From contig CAVUZI010000008.1 in NCBI GenBank assembly GCA_963745955.1, positions 1 through 64,000 on the forward strand: a stretch of 64,000 nt of DNA, in the 5' to 3' direction. This DNA is from Bog-756 sp963745955 (GTDB taxonomy: Bacteria > Actinomycetota > Acidimicrobiia > Acidimicrobiales > RAAP-2). The notes under the pieces are model-generated. The model did no database searches. It had not been told where the DNA came from and saw only the letters and a program-made list of their open reading frames with translations. Each line of letters begins with the position of its first letter. Positions within the stretch are counted from its first letter, which is position 1. Shown piece by piece: positions 42,519 through 50,505 of the stretch. Position numbers and translations under genes: made by a program.

Positions 42519-43298
42519 GCGAGAACTCCAAGTACCAGCAACTCCGAGCCCATCTGGCCTTCCTGCGGATGGCGGCGGCGGCCGAAGCACTGCCAGCGAG
42601 CACTCGACGAGGCCAGGGCGGCCAAGCTCAGCCATCAGGACTTCTTGGAGCGCCTGCTGTCGGTCGAGGTGGCCGCGGTCGACGAGCGACGGCGGGCCAG
42701 CCTGGCCCGGTTCGCCTCCCTGCCCTCCCCGTTCACTCTGGCCGACTTCGACTTCTCGGCCCAGCCGTCGGTGGACAAGAAGATCATCGATGAGCTGGCC
42801 ACCCTGCGCTTCGTCGAGGACGCCACCAACGTGCTCCTGATCGGACCGCCGGGGGTGGGCAAGACGATGCTGGCCGTCGGACTCGGACATGCGGCCGTGG
42901 CTGCGGGGATGCGTACCTATTACACGACGGCCGCCGAACTGGCCGCCCGGTGTCACCGGGCGGCACTCGAGGGTCGGTGGGCGACGACCATGCGCTTCTA
43001 TGCCGGGCCACGGCTCTTGATCATCGACGAGGTGGGCTACCTGCCCCTCCCCGCCGAAGCGGCCGCTGCTCTGTTCCAGGTGGTCAGCCAGCGCTACCTG
43101 AAGGGTCGCATCGCCCTCACCACCAACCTCGGGATCGCCAGCTGGGGGAAGGTCTTCAACGACGACCCCATGGTGGCCGGTGCCATGTTGGACCGGCTCC
43201 TCCACCGAAGCGTCGTGCTCAACATCGACGGCGACAGCTATCGGATGCGCAGCCACCGGGCCCGGGCCGAGGCCAGCCGGAAGGCGGTCGCCCGATGA
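42515..43298 (+). pseudogene. istB: istB of element A, one frameshift
   Basis: MSENSKYQQLRAHLAFLRMA starts correctly; a single-base shift near 42590 leads to ALDEARAAKLSHQDFLERLL in another frame. The ATPase core is then intact: Walker A IGPPGVGKTMLAVGLGHAAV, Walker B RLLIIDEVGYLPLPAEAAAA, sensor IALTTNLGIASW and the C-terminal MLDRLLHRSVVLNIDGDSYR. One correction would restore a full IstB. Confidence 0.85.
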
Positions 43299-43465
43299 TC
43301 ACGTACTACACGTTCGTCCTCCACAGTCCGGCAACCCCACTGGGTCTGCTGCCGGAGAGCTGGAACGTTATGCACAGGTGCAGCCGCTGCAATGACTGGG
43401 TCGAGTCTGATCGGCTCATCCTGCATGCCTGTCAGCACGGAGAGGAGGTGGTCGCCACCGACTGA
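43295..43465 (+). CDS. Small putative zinc-finger protein carried by IS21 element A
   Basis: 56 aa, starting in an ATGA overlap with the istB stop, so probably translated from the same message. MITYYTFVLHSPATPLGLLP precedes HRCSRCNDWVESDRLILHAC, with a C-x2-C-x13-H-x-C pattern fit to hold zinc. It lies inside the terminal repeats of element A and therefore moves with it. It may modulate transposition or be a passenger. No family recognised. Confidence 0.5.
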   Translation: MITYYTFVLHSPATPLGLLPESWNVMHRCSRCNDWVESDRLILHACQHGEEVVATD

Positions 43466-43678
43466 CCTACACTCGCCACAAGCTCGCCGCCTCGCTCGAC
43501 TACTGGGGAATTTCGGTGATCGAGTCTGGGGAGTAATCCGTGATCCCTACCAGAGTCCACCGTCGCCAGCTGCAGGTCGACCGGAGCTCCCTCCACAGAC
43601 CCGGAGGTGCAGCAATCTCTGCCAGTCTGGTCCGTGCGTTGACTGGACATTCAACGGGGTGAAGCACAGGATTGGAAT

Positions 43679-44560
43679 GTGAAGTTGGTGGGCGGAGAAG
43701 CTGGGGATGACGGGTCTGCACGTTCTTCGAAGGGCGAGAACGGGAAAACGAGACAGCCACGAGGGGAGTTGCATGGCCTCCTATTGAATGCGGGGCGGGA
43801 GGTTGTCCAGCAAGAAGGAATCGAAACTGCCCCCAGCAATCTAACGTTCAAGCAGGTGTTCGAACGCGTCGAGTTCACGACCGGTCGACGTTTGACCAAT
43901 GCATCGGTCATTCGACGCATATGGGAGAACCAGGCGGAATTCCAGGCCGATGTGCTTGTGGCCATCGCTCAGGATGAGGAGCGACCCGAGGTCGATCTGA
44001 CTCTCCAAGCGGTAAGGGCGGTTCTGAGCGAGGTCGATCTCACGACCGTTGAGTCCCGGCTGTACGCCCTCCAGGAACTGTGCCGGGTCGGAGGAGAGGC
44101 AAGCAGCGACACGATTGCCGGCTCGCCGAGTTGGTCGTTGTGGATCAGCGTCCTGACCATTGCCGCCACGACCTCCAATCTGGACCAGCGGGAACGAATC
44201 AGGGCGGCGTTGGCGGAGGGCTACGAATCAGCCACCGAATTTTGGGAAGGTATCTACGGCTGGCTCATCGACTTCCTCGGCTTGAGGATGCGTGAGCCGA
44301 GAACCATTCGTCAGTTCACCGTTGCCGTTACCGCGTTGACCGATGGGTACTCCCTACGAGAACATGTCGATGGAGGCATCGAGAAGTTCGTCCTTCCGAC
44401 CGGACGGAATGGCGAGGATCAGGAGTGGACGCTATTTGGGGCGGGCTTGGAAGCCTTGGCGCACCGACTCATCGAGCCCGATCCCGGTTTCAACGCGCCG
44501 TCCCTGGAGACCATCGGTGGGACCATGGAAGCGATCGACGACACTGAGCTGGTGCGATGA
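43679..44560 (+). CDS. TetR-like transcriptional regulator, 293 aa
   Basis: The N-terminal part reads ELHGLLLNAGREVVQQEGIE, then LTFKQVFERVEFTTGRRLTN and ASVIRRIWENQAEFQADVLV: a TetR-type HTH with a longer loop than usual. The large C-terminal helical domain (QELCRVGGEASSDTIAGSPS, WIDFLGLRMREPRTIRQFTV-like) would bind a ligand. Longer than the typical 200 aa. Starts right of IS21 element A, with no partner gene nearby. Confidence 0.65.
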   Translation: MKLVGGEAGDDGSARSSKGENGKTRQPRGELHGLLLNAGREVVQQEGIETAPSNLTFKQVFERVEFTTGRRLTNASVIRRIWENQAEFQADVLVAIAQDEERPEVDLTLQAVRAVLSEVDLTTVESRLYALQELCRVGGEASSDTIAGSPSWSLWISVLTIAATTSNLDQRERIRAALAEGYESATEFWEGIYGWLIDFLGLRMREPRTIRQFTVAVTALTDGYSLREHVDGGIEKFVLPTGRNGEDQEWTLFGAGLEALAHRLIEPDPGFNAPSLETIGGTMEAIDDTELVR

Positions 44561-44954
44561 ATCCAGCGTCTCCCCCAAAGACTTTGACACATCCTCGGCA
44601 CCTTGACCCAGGTTGCCGGAACCCGCCGATCCAATGCCTGCTCGCATTTTGCTAACCCGAGTGTGAGCATCGAAGGTAGTGATCGGGAGTCTCCTATCGC
44701 CGGCCGGGGGGCGATATCCAGGCCCCTGTGATTGCTCAGTGCTAACTGACCCGGATCGCACATAGGGGCGTGCTCGGCGGACCCGGGGACTGGGGAACAG
44801 CAAACTTGGTTCCATGGCCTTGACGAAACTGGCCGCCATCGTCGAGGCAATCGGGTGCTCGGAGAGATGCGCCTCGGTGATTCGGTCCGGGAGGCAGGTG
44901 CCGCACGTCCCGACGCGGGGTCCGACGGGGGACCCAGAGTCGCTGCTTCAGCCT
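44561..44954. other. Intergenic region, no supported gene
   Basis: Lies between two convergent regulator genes. No protein-like frame or strong hairpin recognised. Confidence 0.35.
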
Positions 44955-45719
44955 TCACGGGTTCGCTAGTCCTTGCTCGAACGCGAACCGCACGAGCTGG
45001 GCACGGGTCCGAAGTCCTAGCTTCTGACGAAGCTGCGACCGAGTCGACTCGACAGTGCGAAGGGACACGCCGAGGAGGTTCGCTATCTCCGGGTTGGTGT
45101 ACCCAACTGCGATTAGCTGCAGTACTTCACGTTCACGCTTCATCAGGTGGTGGTCTGTCGTCAGGTGGTGGTCTGCCAGATCGCCCTTCTCAGCTGATTC
45201 TCTGCCTCGACTACGTTCGTATAGCAATGCCCGGTCAAGCGCCTGGGCGGCTAGACGGGAAACAAGGTCGAGTCTGTTCACCTGTTCGGGCTCAAAGGCT
45301 TGAGGGCGCGTCCACGCGAACCCGGCTGCACCCAGCGAATCGTCATTGGCGGCACGCAGGGGCATCGAGGCAGTTGCCGTGAGCGATGCTGCGAGCGTGT
45401 CAGCGAGCAGGTTGGGATAGCGTTCGCCGATCGCCTCGGGGGAGCCGAGCAGGACAGGCCTCCCAGTCTGAATCGCCTCACACAATGGGGTCTGGGCACT
45501 CAATGGGAATTCGACCCAACGGGCGGCGATGTCCGGATCTAGCGACGAGCCGTGCACAACCCGGACCCATCTTTGCTCGGGGTCGAGCAGAGCCAGATTC
45601 GCGAATGCCGCACCCGCCGCGTCTGCACCTACGTCCGCGACGGCGACGGCAACCTCGAGTGGAGTCACTGCCGCCGCCAGCTTGCTCATCCAGAGCCAAA
45701 GATCGTCCTCGGAGACCAT
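44955..45719 (-). CDS. LuxR-type regulator with GAF-like sensor
   Basis: About 254 aa from MVSEDDLWLWMSKLAAAVTP; an upstream extension to 45893 is open but looks non-protein and contains a palindrome. A GAF-like domain covers the first two thirds (AFANLALLDPEQRWVRVVHG; TATASMPLRAANDDSLGAAG). The C-terminal LuxR HTH is clear: MKREREVLQLIAVGYTNPEI, then ANLLGVSLRTVESTRSQLRQ and KLGLRTRAQLVRFA. A 15-18 bp direct repeat in the linker encodes the DHHLTTDHHL run. Likely a stand-alone responder to a small ligand or redox cue. Confidence 0.85.
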   Translation of the reverse strand: MVSEDDLWLWMSKLAAAVTPLEVAVAVADVGADAAGAAFANLALLDPEQRWVRVVHGSSLDPDIAARWVEFPLSAQTPLCEAIQTGRPVLLGSPEAIGERYPNLLADTLAASLTATASMPLRAANDDSLGAAGFAWTRPQAFEPEQVNRLDLVSRLAAQALDRALLYERSRGRESAEKGDLADHHLTTDHHLMKREREVLQLIAVGYTNPEIANLLGVSLRTVESTRSQLRQKLGLRTRAQLVRFAFEQGLANP

Positions 45720-45848
45720 CGTTTCACCAGCTCTCACAAGCTCTCGGGCCGAGGCCAACGGAGCTGTCTCCACACGCCAGCTCAATCCAGATGGGTTGAC
45801 CAAGGGAATGCCGAAGTCTATTGCGGACCCGGCAGATCGGGCGTACGG

Positions 45849-45865
45849 TTGCGGCAAAGCCGCAA
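45849..45865. promoter_or_regulatory. Palindrome upstream of the LuxR-type gene
   Basis: TTGCGGC-AAA-GCCGCAA is a perfect 7-bp inverted repeat, 130 bp before the chosen start. LuxR-type proteins bind inverted repeats of about this size, so autoregulation is possible. A second inverted repeat, TGTGGG-acca-CCCACA, lies at 45926-45941. Confidence 0.4.
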
Positions 45866-46020
45866 TACGTGGGGTGTAGCGTGCGCTTCGCACACGGCCG
45901 TCTCAGCGACCGGCCGAATCAAGTGTGTGGGACCACCCACAAGTTGACCGTTGTTCGATGCGGTTACCGGTCACGGTGACTTCGGCATATCCCAGGGCGT
46001 CCGCTGCCCCTGTTGACGAG

Positions 46021-46377
46021 CTAGCAGGTCCCGTGAGAAGAAGCCAAGTATCTCGACACGAGCTGAACCGAGCACCCCAGGCTGTAGGCGATCTCTTTTC
46101 TCGCCATCCCGCGCTCTACACAGGCCAATGCCAACGCTGAACGAAATCGAAACCTTGCGGCATCAAGCGCTATTTCTGCATCTCTTGCGGCAAGTCGACC
46201 AGGGGCACCTGGCGTAGATCTCACGATCTCGATCACGTCCTCACCCCCTTCAAGCCGAATGACCATCTCAAGAAGGAGGTTGGCGTTGGTGACTAGTGCC
46301 GATCCATAGACCTCGTTGGCTTCCGCCATGTCTCGCGCTGCTTGGATGAGGGTTTGGTTGGGGCCTGGCTGACTCAT
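46021..46377 (-). CDS. Small C-terminal HTH protein, paralogue 2
   Basis: 118 aa. MSQPGPNQTLIQAARDMAEA, then LLLEMVIRLEGGEDVIEIVR matches the helical N-terminal half of paralogue 1. FRFRSALALACVERGMARKE, then IAYSLGCSVQLVSRYLASSH is the same HTH. The start follows AGGTG and aligns with paralogue 1. A 26-bp palindrome lies 64 bp upstream. Probably a regulator; divergent from a VOC gene that it might control. Confidence 0.68.
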   Translation of the reverse strand: MSQPGPNQTLIQAARDMAEANEVYGSALVTNANLLLEMVIRLEGGEDVIEIVRSTPGAPGRLAARDAEIALDAARFRFRSALALACVERGMARKEIAYSLGCSVQLVSRYLASSHGTC

Positions 46378-46440
46378 GATCGACACCTGCATATGGCGTG
46401 GGGGCCTCTTCAGGCATCTGTTGAGCCGCAACGGACCCGA

Positions 46441-46466
46441 CGCTATCTGGTCCGCCCCAGATAGCG
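46441..46466 (-). promoter_or_regulatory. Operator palindrome of HTH paralogue 2
   Basis: Arms CGCTATCTGG and CCAGATAGCG are perfect complements around TCCGCC. Read on the minus strand it equals the paralogue 1 site at 37582-37606 in 25 of 26 positions (one A missing there). TGCAAC hexamers at 46527-46532 and 46540-46545 keep the 13-bp period of the GTTGCAAC pair at paralogue 1. Confidence 0.65.
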
Positions 46467-46834
46467 CCCGGCCTCTTGCGGTATTCCCGCAAATCACTGA
46501 TATCTTCCTGCATCGACCCTCTGGGATGCAACTGAAGATTGCAACAGCTGTTTCATCTGGCGAAGCACCGGCAACGCATGTCGGCGACCTGGCGGAACGT
46601 GTGCCGTTTCGATCAGCATTCACACCACGGCACTCACCCTCAGTTGGACCGGGCCGCCTGCTCTGTAATCTCGCTTCTGACATCCGAGCAACTGGACTGA
46701 ACAGTCCGTCCCCAATCACCGGAACCGGGGCCTCAATCAGCGCGGGGACTTGTGCTGTCAGATAGCTTCTACTCCCAGAGGGTTGCCAGCCAAAAGACGC
46801 AGCATTCGCTGCCTTCACGAGGTGCCGAAAAGAC
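46467..46834. other. Divergent intergenic region between HTH paralogue 2 and the VOC gene
   Basis: Apart from the TGCAAC pair noted above, no gene or strong structure is seen. It should hold promoters for both directions; GAGGTG near the right end is the ribosome binding site of the VOC gene. Confidence 0.35.
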
Positions 46835-47227
46835 ATGCCAGAGTTCCCTGCGATTACTCACGTGGCGCTAACGGTTACGAGCCTCGAACGGAGTGTGCCT
46901 TGGTACAAGGCTCTGTTCGGCTCGGACCCGATCCTTGACGAGGACACGGGTCCTTTCAAGCGTGTCGCTTGGCTTACGAGCGGCACAATCGTCGGTCTAA
47001 CTCAGTTCCCTGATTTGAACAGCACTCAGCCGTTCAACGAGCGCCGGCCGGGTCTCGATCATCTGGCTTTCGGCTGTGCCAACCGCGATGAGCTAAAAGC
47101 GTGGGAAATCCGCCTGAACAAGCTCGGCATCCCAAACGGTGGCATCGTGGACGCACCTTCCTACTCGGCATTGTCATTTCGAGACCCCGACAACATCGCA
47201 CTCGAGTTCTTCGCACCTCGGGGCTAG
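46835..47227 (+). CDS. VOC (glyoxalase-fold) family enzyme
   Basis: 130 aa. MPEFPAITHVALTVTSLERS places the first metal-ligand His, then RRPGLDHLAFGCANRDELKA the second His, and DPDNIALEFFAPRG the closing Glu, as in metal-dependent VOC enzymes (glyoxalase I, extradiol dioxygenase, fosfomycin resistance types). SVPWYKALFGSDPILDEDTG is the usual first helix. Substrate unknown. Ends 58 bp before dispersed repeat copy 4. Confidence 0.85.
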   Translation: MPEFPAITHVALTVTSLERSVPWYKALFGSDPILDEDTGPFKRVAWLTSGTIVGLTQFPDLNSTQPFNERRPGLDHLAFGCANRDELKAWEIRLNKLGIPNGGIVDAPSYSALSFRDPDNIALEFFAPRG

Positions 47228-47284
47228 GACGGGCGGAGTATCCGACTGCTATCCGACGCTGCACGGCCATCCCCCAATACCGGG

Positions 47285-47326
47285 AGCGGGTCGCGTTCTC
47301 TGCGCTCGGACGCGACCCGTGCTCGC
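47285..47326 (+). repeat. Dispersed repeat copy 4, left half (split by IS21 element C)
   Basis: GGGTCGCGTTCTCTG, then GCGACCCGTGCTCGC. The continuation CTCGCGCTCCGCTAACTG is found at 49819, on the far side of element C. Joining the two parts across the 5-bp duplication CTCGC rebuilds the repeat core seen in the other copies. Confidence 0.75.
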
Positions 47327-47511
47327 TGTCCGTGGCCACGGGAAAGTCCGCAGTTTTGGCCATGAGAAGTCCGCACCTGTGGCCATGAGAAGTCCGCAGT
47401 TTTGGCCACCAGATGTCCGCACCCTTCGCTGAAGCATCCACTTGAGGGCCCCTTCGGCCGGTCACGGTGGCGGTGCTAGCCAACCGCCGCTCCGACCGAA
47501 GGGACTCCTCC

Positions 47512-48974
47512 ATGAAATCAGCGAGGGAACGAATGGACATGCATGCCGCCTACCAAGAGGTGGGCTCCTACCGGGCCGCAGCGGAGATCTGCGGCACCAC
47601 CGACAAGACCGTCAAGCGGGCCGTTGCGAGGGCCCGGGCGGACGAGACGACCGGAGCGGACGGGGCAATGGTCGCCCACAACTACGACCCAGTGGTGGGC
47701 ATCATCGCCGAGCGGGTGGCGAAGACCGGGGGCCGCATCTCGGCCAAGCGCCTCCTGCCCGTCGTCCGGGCCGCCGGCTATGCGGGGTCGGCCAGGAACC
47801 TCCGCCGGGCCGTGGCCGAGGCCAAGGCCACGTGGCGGATCGACCACCACCGGGGCCGCCGGCCCGGGGTGTGGGCACCGGGCGACATGCTGGTGTTCGA
47901 CTGGGGGGAGATCGGCCCGCTGTTCGTCTTCTGCGCCGTGCTGGCCTGGAGCCGGTTCCGCTTCGTCTACTTCGCCGACAACCTTCGGGCCGAGACGACC
48001 ATGGCCGCACTGGCCCAGTGCATGGAGACCATCGGCGGAGTGCCGAAGACTCTCCTCACCGACCGCATGGGGTGCCTGAAGGGCGGCACGGTGGCCGGGC
48101 TGGTGATCCCGACGCCGGACTACGTGCGCTTCGTCACCCACTATGAGACCAGGCCGGACTTCTGTCAGGGAGCCGACCCCGAGTCCAAGGGCATCGTCGA
48201 GAACCTGGTCGGCTACGTGAAGTCCGACCTCATGATCCCAGAGGAGCTGAGCGTCACCGACCTCGCCGGCGCCAACGCCAAGGGGCGGCCTGGTGCACCG
48301 AGGTCAACGCCCAGGTGCACTCCGAGATCGCTGCCGTCCCCGCCGTTCGGCTGGTGACCGAACGGGAGCTGTTCGGCAATCTGCCGTCCCTCCGTGCCCG
48401 GATCGGCAAGGTCGTCCTCCGGAAGGTCGACCGGCTGAGCTGTGTCCGGTTCGGCTCGGCCCGCTACTCGGTGCCTATGGCCCACATCGGCCGCCAGGTC
48501 GAGCTGGTGGTGGCCAACGGCACGGTGACCATCGTCTTCCTGGGCGAGATCATCGCTCGCCACGATCTCGTTTCTCCTGGTGAGACGGCTGTGTGCGACG
48601 ACCACTACGGAGGGCCCAGGCCCGAGGCCACCCGGGCGGTCAGGGCCAAGACCCCGGCCGAGGTGGCGTTCTGTGCCCTGGGGCCGGTGGCCGAGGCGTT
48701 CATCAAGGGTGCGGCCGCCCGGGGCGTGACCACCCTGGCCGCCGACCTCGTCGAGCTGTGCGACCTGGAGGCGGCCCACGGCAAAGAGGCGCTCGTGGCC
48801 GCCATCGGGCGGGCCGTCGAGTTCGGCCGGTTTCGGGCCAGGGACGTGCGATCGATCCTCGCCGCGGGGAGTGGGGTCCCACGCCCGAGGGGACCCGGCG
48901 ACGCCCTCATCGTCGACCTCCCGGTCGTCGAGACGCGCTCGCTCGACGACTACGCCTTCGGAGGTGAGTCGTGA
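47512..48974 (+). pseudogene. istA: istA of element C, single frameshift
   Basis: MKSARERMDMHAAYQEVGSY, then RAAAEICGTTDKTVKRAVAR is the HTH. The catalytic core follows: GDMLVFDWGEIGPLF (Asp), KTLLTDRMGCLKGG (Asp), ADPESKGIVENLVGYVKSDL (Glu). At the G-run 48282-48285 one base seems missing; the next frame continues AWCTEVNAQVHSEIAAVPAV and RARIGKVVLRKVDRLSCVRF to the stop, which overlaps istB. Adding one G restores the whole protein, so the element may be functional in the organism. Confidence 0.88.
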
Positions 48975-49747
48975 GCACCACCACGCCACCGCCGCTGCCC
49001 ATCGACTTGGAGGCCGGCCTCCGTCGCCTCCGTCTCGGGGCCATGCGCGCCCTGTCGCCCGAGCTGTTGGTGGTGGCCAAGACCCAGCGCTGGAAGCCCG
49101 AGGAGTTCCTCCGCACGTTGGTCGAGGCCGAGATCGCCTCACGGGACGCCTCCAACGCCCGGGGTCGCCTGAAGGCAGCCGCCTTCCCGGTGAACAAACA
49201 ACTCGACGAGTTCGACGTGGAGGCCTCCTCGGTGCCCCGGGCCACCTTCGACTATCTGGTCAGCCTCGAGTGGATCGGAGCCAAGGAGAACCTCTGCCTC
49301 GTCGGACCGGCGGGCACGGGCAAGAGCCATCTGCTCGTCGCCCTCGGGCACCACGCCGTCGAGGCCGGACGGCGGGTCCGCTACTTCACCGCCACCGAAC
49401 TGGTCGAGACCCTCTACCGGGGTCTTGCCGACAACTCCGTCGGCCGGGTGGTCGAGCAGATCCTGAAGGCGGACCTGATCCTGATCGACGAGATCGGCTT
49501 CGCACCGATGGACGACACGGGGGCCCAGCTGTTCTTCCGGATCGTGGCTGCCGCCTACGAACGCCGCTCCCTCGGCATCGGCTCGCACTGGCCGTTCGAG
49601 GACTGGGGACGGTTCCTGCCCGAGCACACCACGGCCGTCAGCCTGCTCGACCGCCTCCTCCACCACGGTGTCGTCGTCGCCACCTCCGGGGAGTCGTTCC
49701 GGTTGAAGGAGGCCCGCCAAAGAGGAGGTGCCCCGAAGCTCACCTAG
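48971..49747 (+). CDS. istB: IS21 helper ATPase IstB of element C
   Basis: 258 aa, uninterrupted. TQRWKPEEFLRTLVEAEIAS is the N-terminal domain; Walker A is GPAGTGKSHLLVALGHHAVE, Walker B LILIDEIGFAPMDDTGAQLF, then ERRSLGIGSHWPFEDWGRFL and LLDRLLHHGVVVATSGESFR. All AAA+ motifs are intact. Starts GTG in a 4-bp overlap with istA. It assembles on target DNA and delivers it to IstA. Confidence 0.95.
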   Translation: MSTTTPPPLPIDLEAGLRRLRLGAMRALSPELLVVAKTQRWKPEEFLRTLVEAEIASRDASNARGRLKAAAFPVNKQLDEFDVEASSVPRATFDYLVSLEWIGAKENLCLVGPAGTGKSHLLVALGHHAVEAGRRVRYFTATELVETLYRGLADNSVGRVVEQILKADLILIDEIGFAPMDDTGAQLFFRIVAAAYERRSLGIGSHWPFEDWGRFLPEHTTAVSLLDRLLHHGVVVATSGESFRLKEARQRGGAPKLT

Positions 49748-49818
49748 AGTTGAACATCACCGCGAAGGGTGCGGACATCTGGTGGCCAAAACCGCGGACT
49801 GGAAACCGGCCGCGGACA

Positions 49819-50140
49819 CTCGCGCTCCGCTAACTGTGATTCTCATACTGGGGATGTCCTCGGTTTGGGACTGGGCCTGACTCCATTTGTGTGACTTGGT
49901 CTGGGTGCCTTGCAGCTGATCTGACGACCCAGTTCCAGCCAGTGGACGCGCACCGGCCGGTCGGACGAACGTGAGCCTGATAGGAGCCTTGACCGGCACC
50001 ATGAGAGTCCTATCCGCCGTCCCGGCCGGAGGTGCGATACCACCGTCGGTCACGGACCGCTGCGGCACGCCTCCCGGGACAACCCTCCCCGGCGAACGCC
50101 GTCAGCGCTGCCCCATTGACATCGTCTGAGGGAGGAGTAA
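49819..50140. other. Intergenic region with the right half of dispersed repeat copy 4
   Basis: CTCGCGCTCCGCTAACTG at the left is the repeat continuation. The rest shows no supported gene. GGAGGAG at 50131-50137 is the ribosome binding site of the ArsR gene. Confidence 0.4.
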
Positions 50141-50162
50141 TCTACAACCAAATGGTTGTAGA
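50141..50162. promoter_or_regulatory. ArsR-type operator palindrome over the arsR start codon
   Basis: Arms TCTACAACCA (50141-50150) and TGGTTGTAGA (50153-50162) are perfect complements two bases apart. The palindrome covers the ATG, so bound repressor would block transcription or early elongation of its own operon. Confidence 0.65.
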
Positions 50163-50505
50163 TCCTCTTGAGTGCGAGAACCAGACCGACCGGTTGTTTT
50201 TCGCGCTCAGCGATGGAACACGGCGCGACATCGTCACGAAGACTCTCGACCGTGAGCGCTCTGTCAGCGAGCTCGGCCGGCTGTATCCAATCAGCCTCAC
50301 CGCGGTGCAGAAGCACGTCGAGGTCCTGGTCAACGCCGGTCTGGTCTCAAAGCATCGGAGCGGACGGGAACAACTCGTGCGCGGCGAGGTCAACCAACTT
50401 CGCCGCGCGCACGGGCTCCTCGATGAGCTCGAGACGGTGTGGCGGGCCCGTCTCGAACGCTTCGAGGTCGTCCTCAACGAAACCACTGGGAAGGAAAGCC
50501 AATGA
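50152..50505 (+). CDS. ArsR family regulator
   Basis: 117 aa. RLFFALSDGTRRDIVTKTLD, then RERSVSELGRLYPISLTAVQ and KHVEVLVNAGLVSKHRSGRE is the ArsR winged helix with recognition helix and wing; the tail (RAHGLLDELETVWRARLERF) is the usual C-terminal helix of ArsR proteins paired with AHSA1 genes. No metal-binding Cys set is seen, so the signal is probably not a metal. It overlaps the next gene by 4 bp, one operon. Confidence 0.92.
   Translation: MVVDPLECENQTDRLFFALSDGTRRDIVTKTLDRERSVSELGRLYPISLTAVQKHVEVLVNAGLVSKHRSGREQLVRGEVNQLRRAHGLLDELETVWRARLERFEVVLNETTGKESQ

Larger units (their letters stand above)
38105..43552 (+). mobile_element. IS21-family element A, interrupted by IS21 element B
   Basis: The left end holds two tandem GATCACTGAAATTCCCCA motifs. 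The right end holds the inverted counterparts TGGGGAATTTCGGTGATC and TGGGGAGTAATCCGTGATC, as expected of multiple-terminal-repeat IS21 ends. Outer bases read TG...CA. Without the insert the element is about 2.6 kb with istA, istB and a small extra ORF. No clear target duplication at these ends. istA and istB both carry frameshifts. Confidence 0.8.
47327..49818 (+). mobile_element. IS21-family element C inside dispersed repeat copy 4
   Basis: Left end TGTCCGTGGCC and right end GGCCGCGGACA are inverted. Inner repeats AGTCCGCAGTTTTGGCCA (left) and TGGCCAAAACCGCGGACT (right) match, as do GATGTCCGCACCCTTCGC and its inverse. CTCGC is duplicated at 47322-47326 and 49819-49823. About 2.5 kb, holding istA (one frameshift) and an intact istB. 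Distinct in sequence from elements A and B. Confidence 0.9.

Noticed and set aside
41571..43256. 561-codon minus-strand frame
   Set aside because: Antisense to istA/istB of element A, no domain, and terminates within them.
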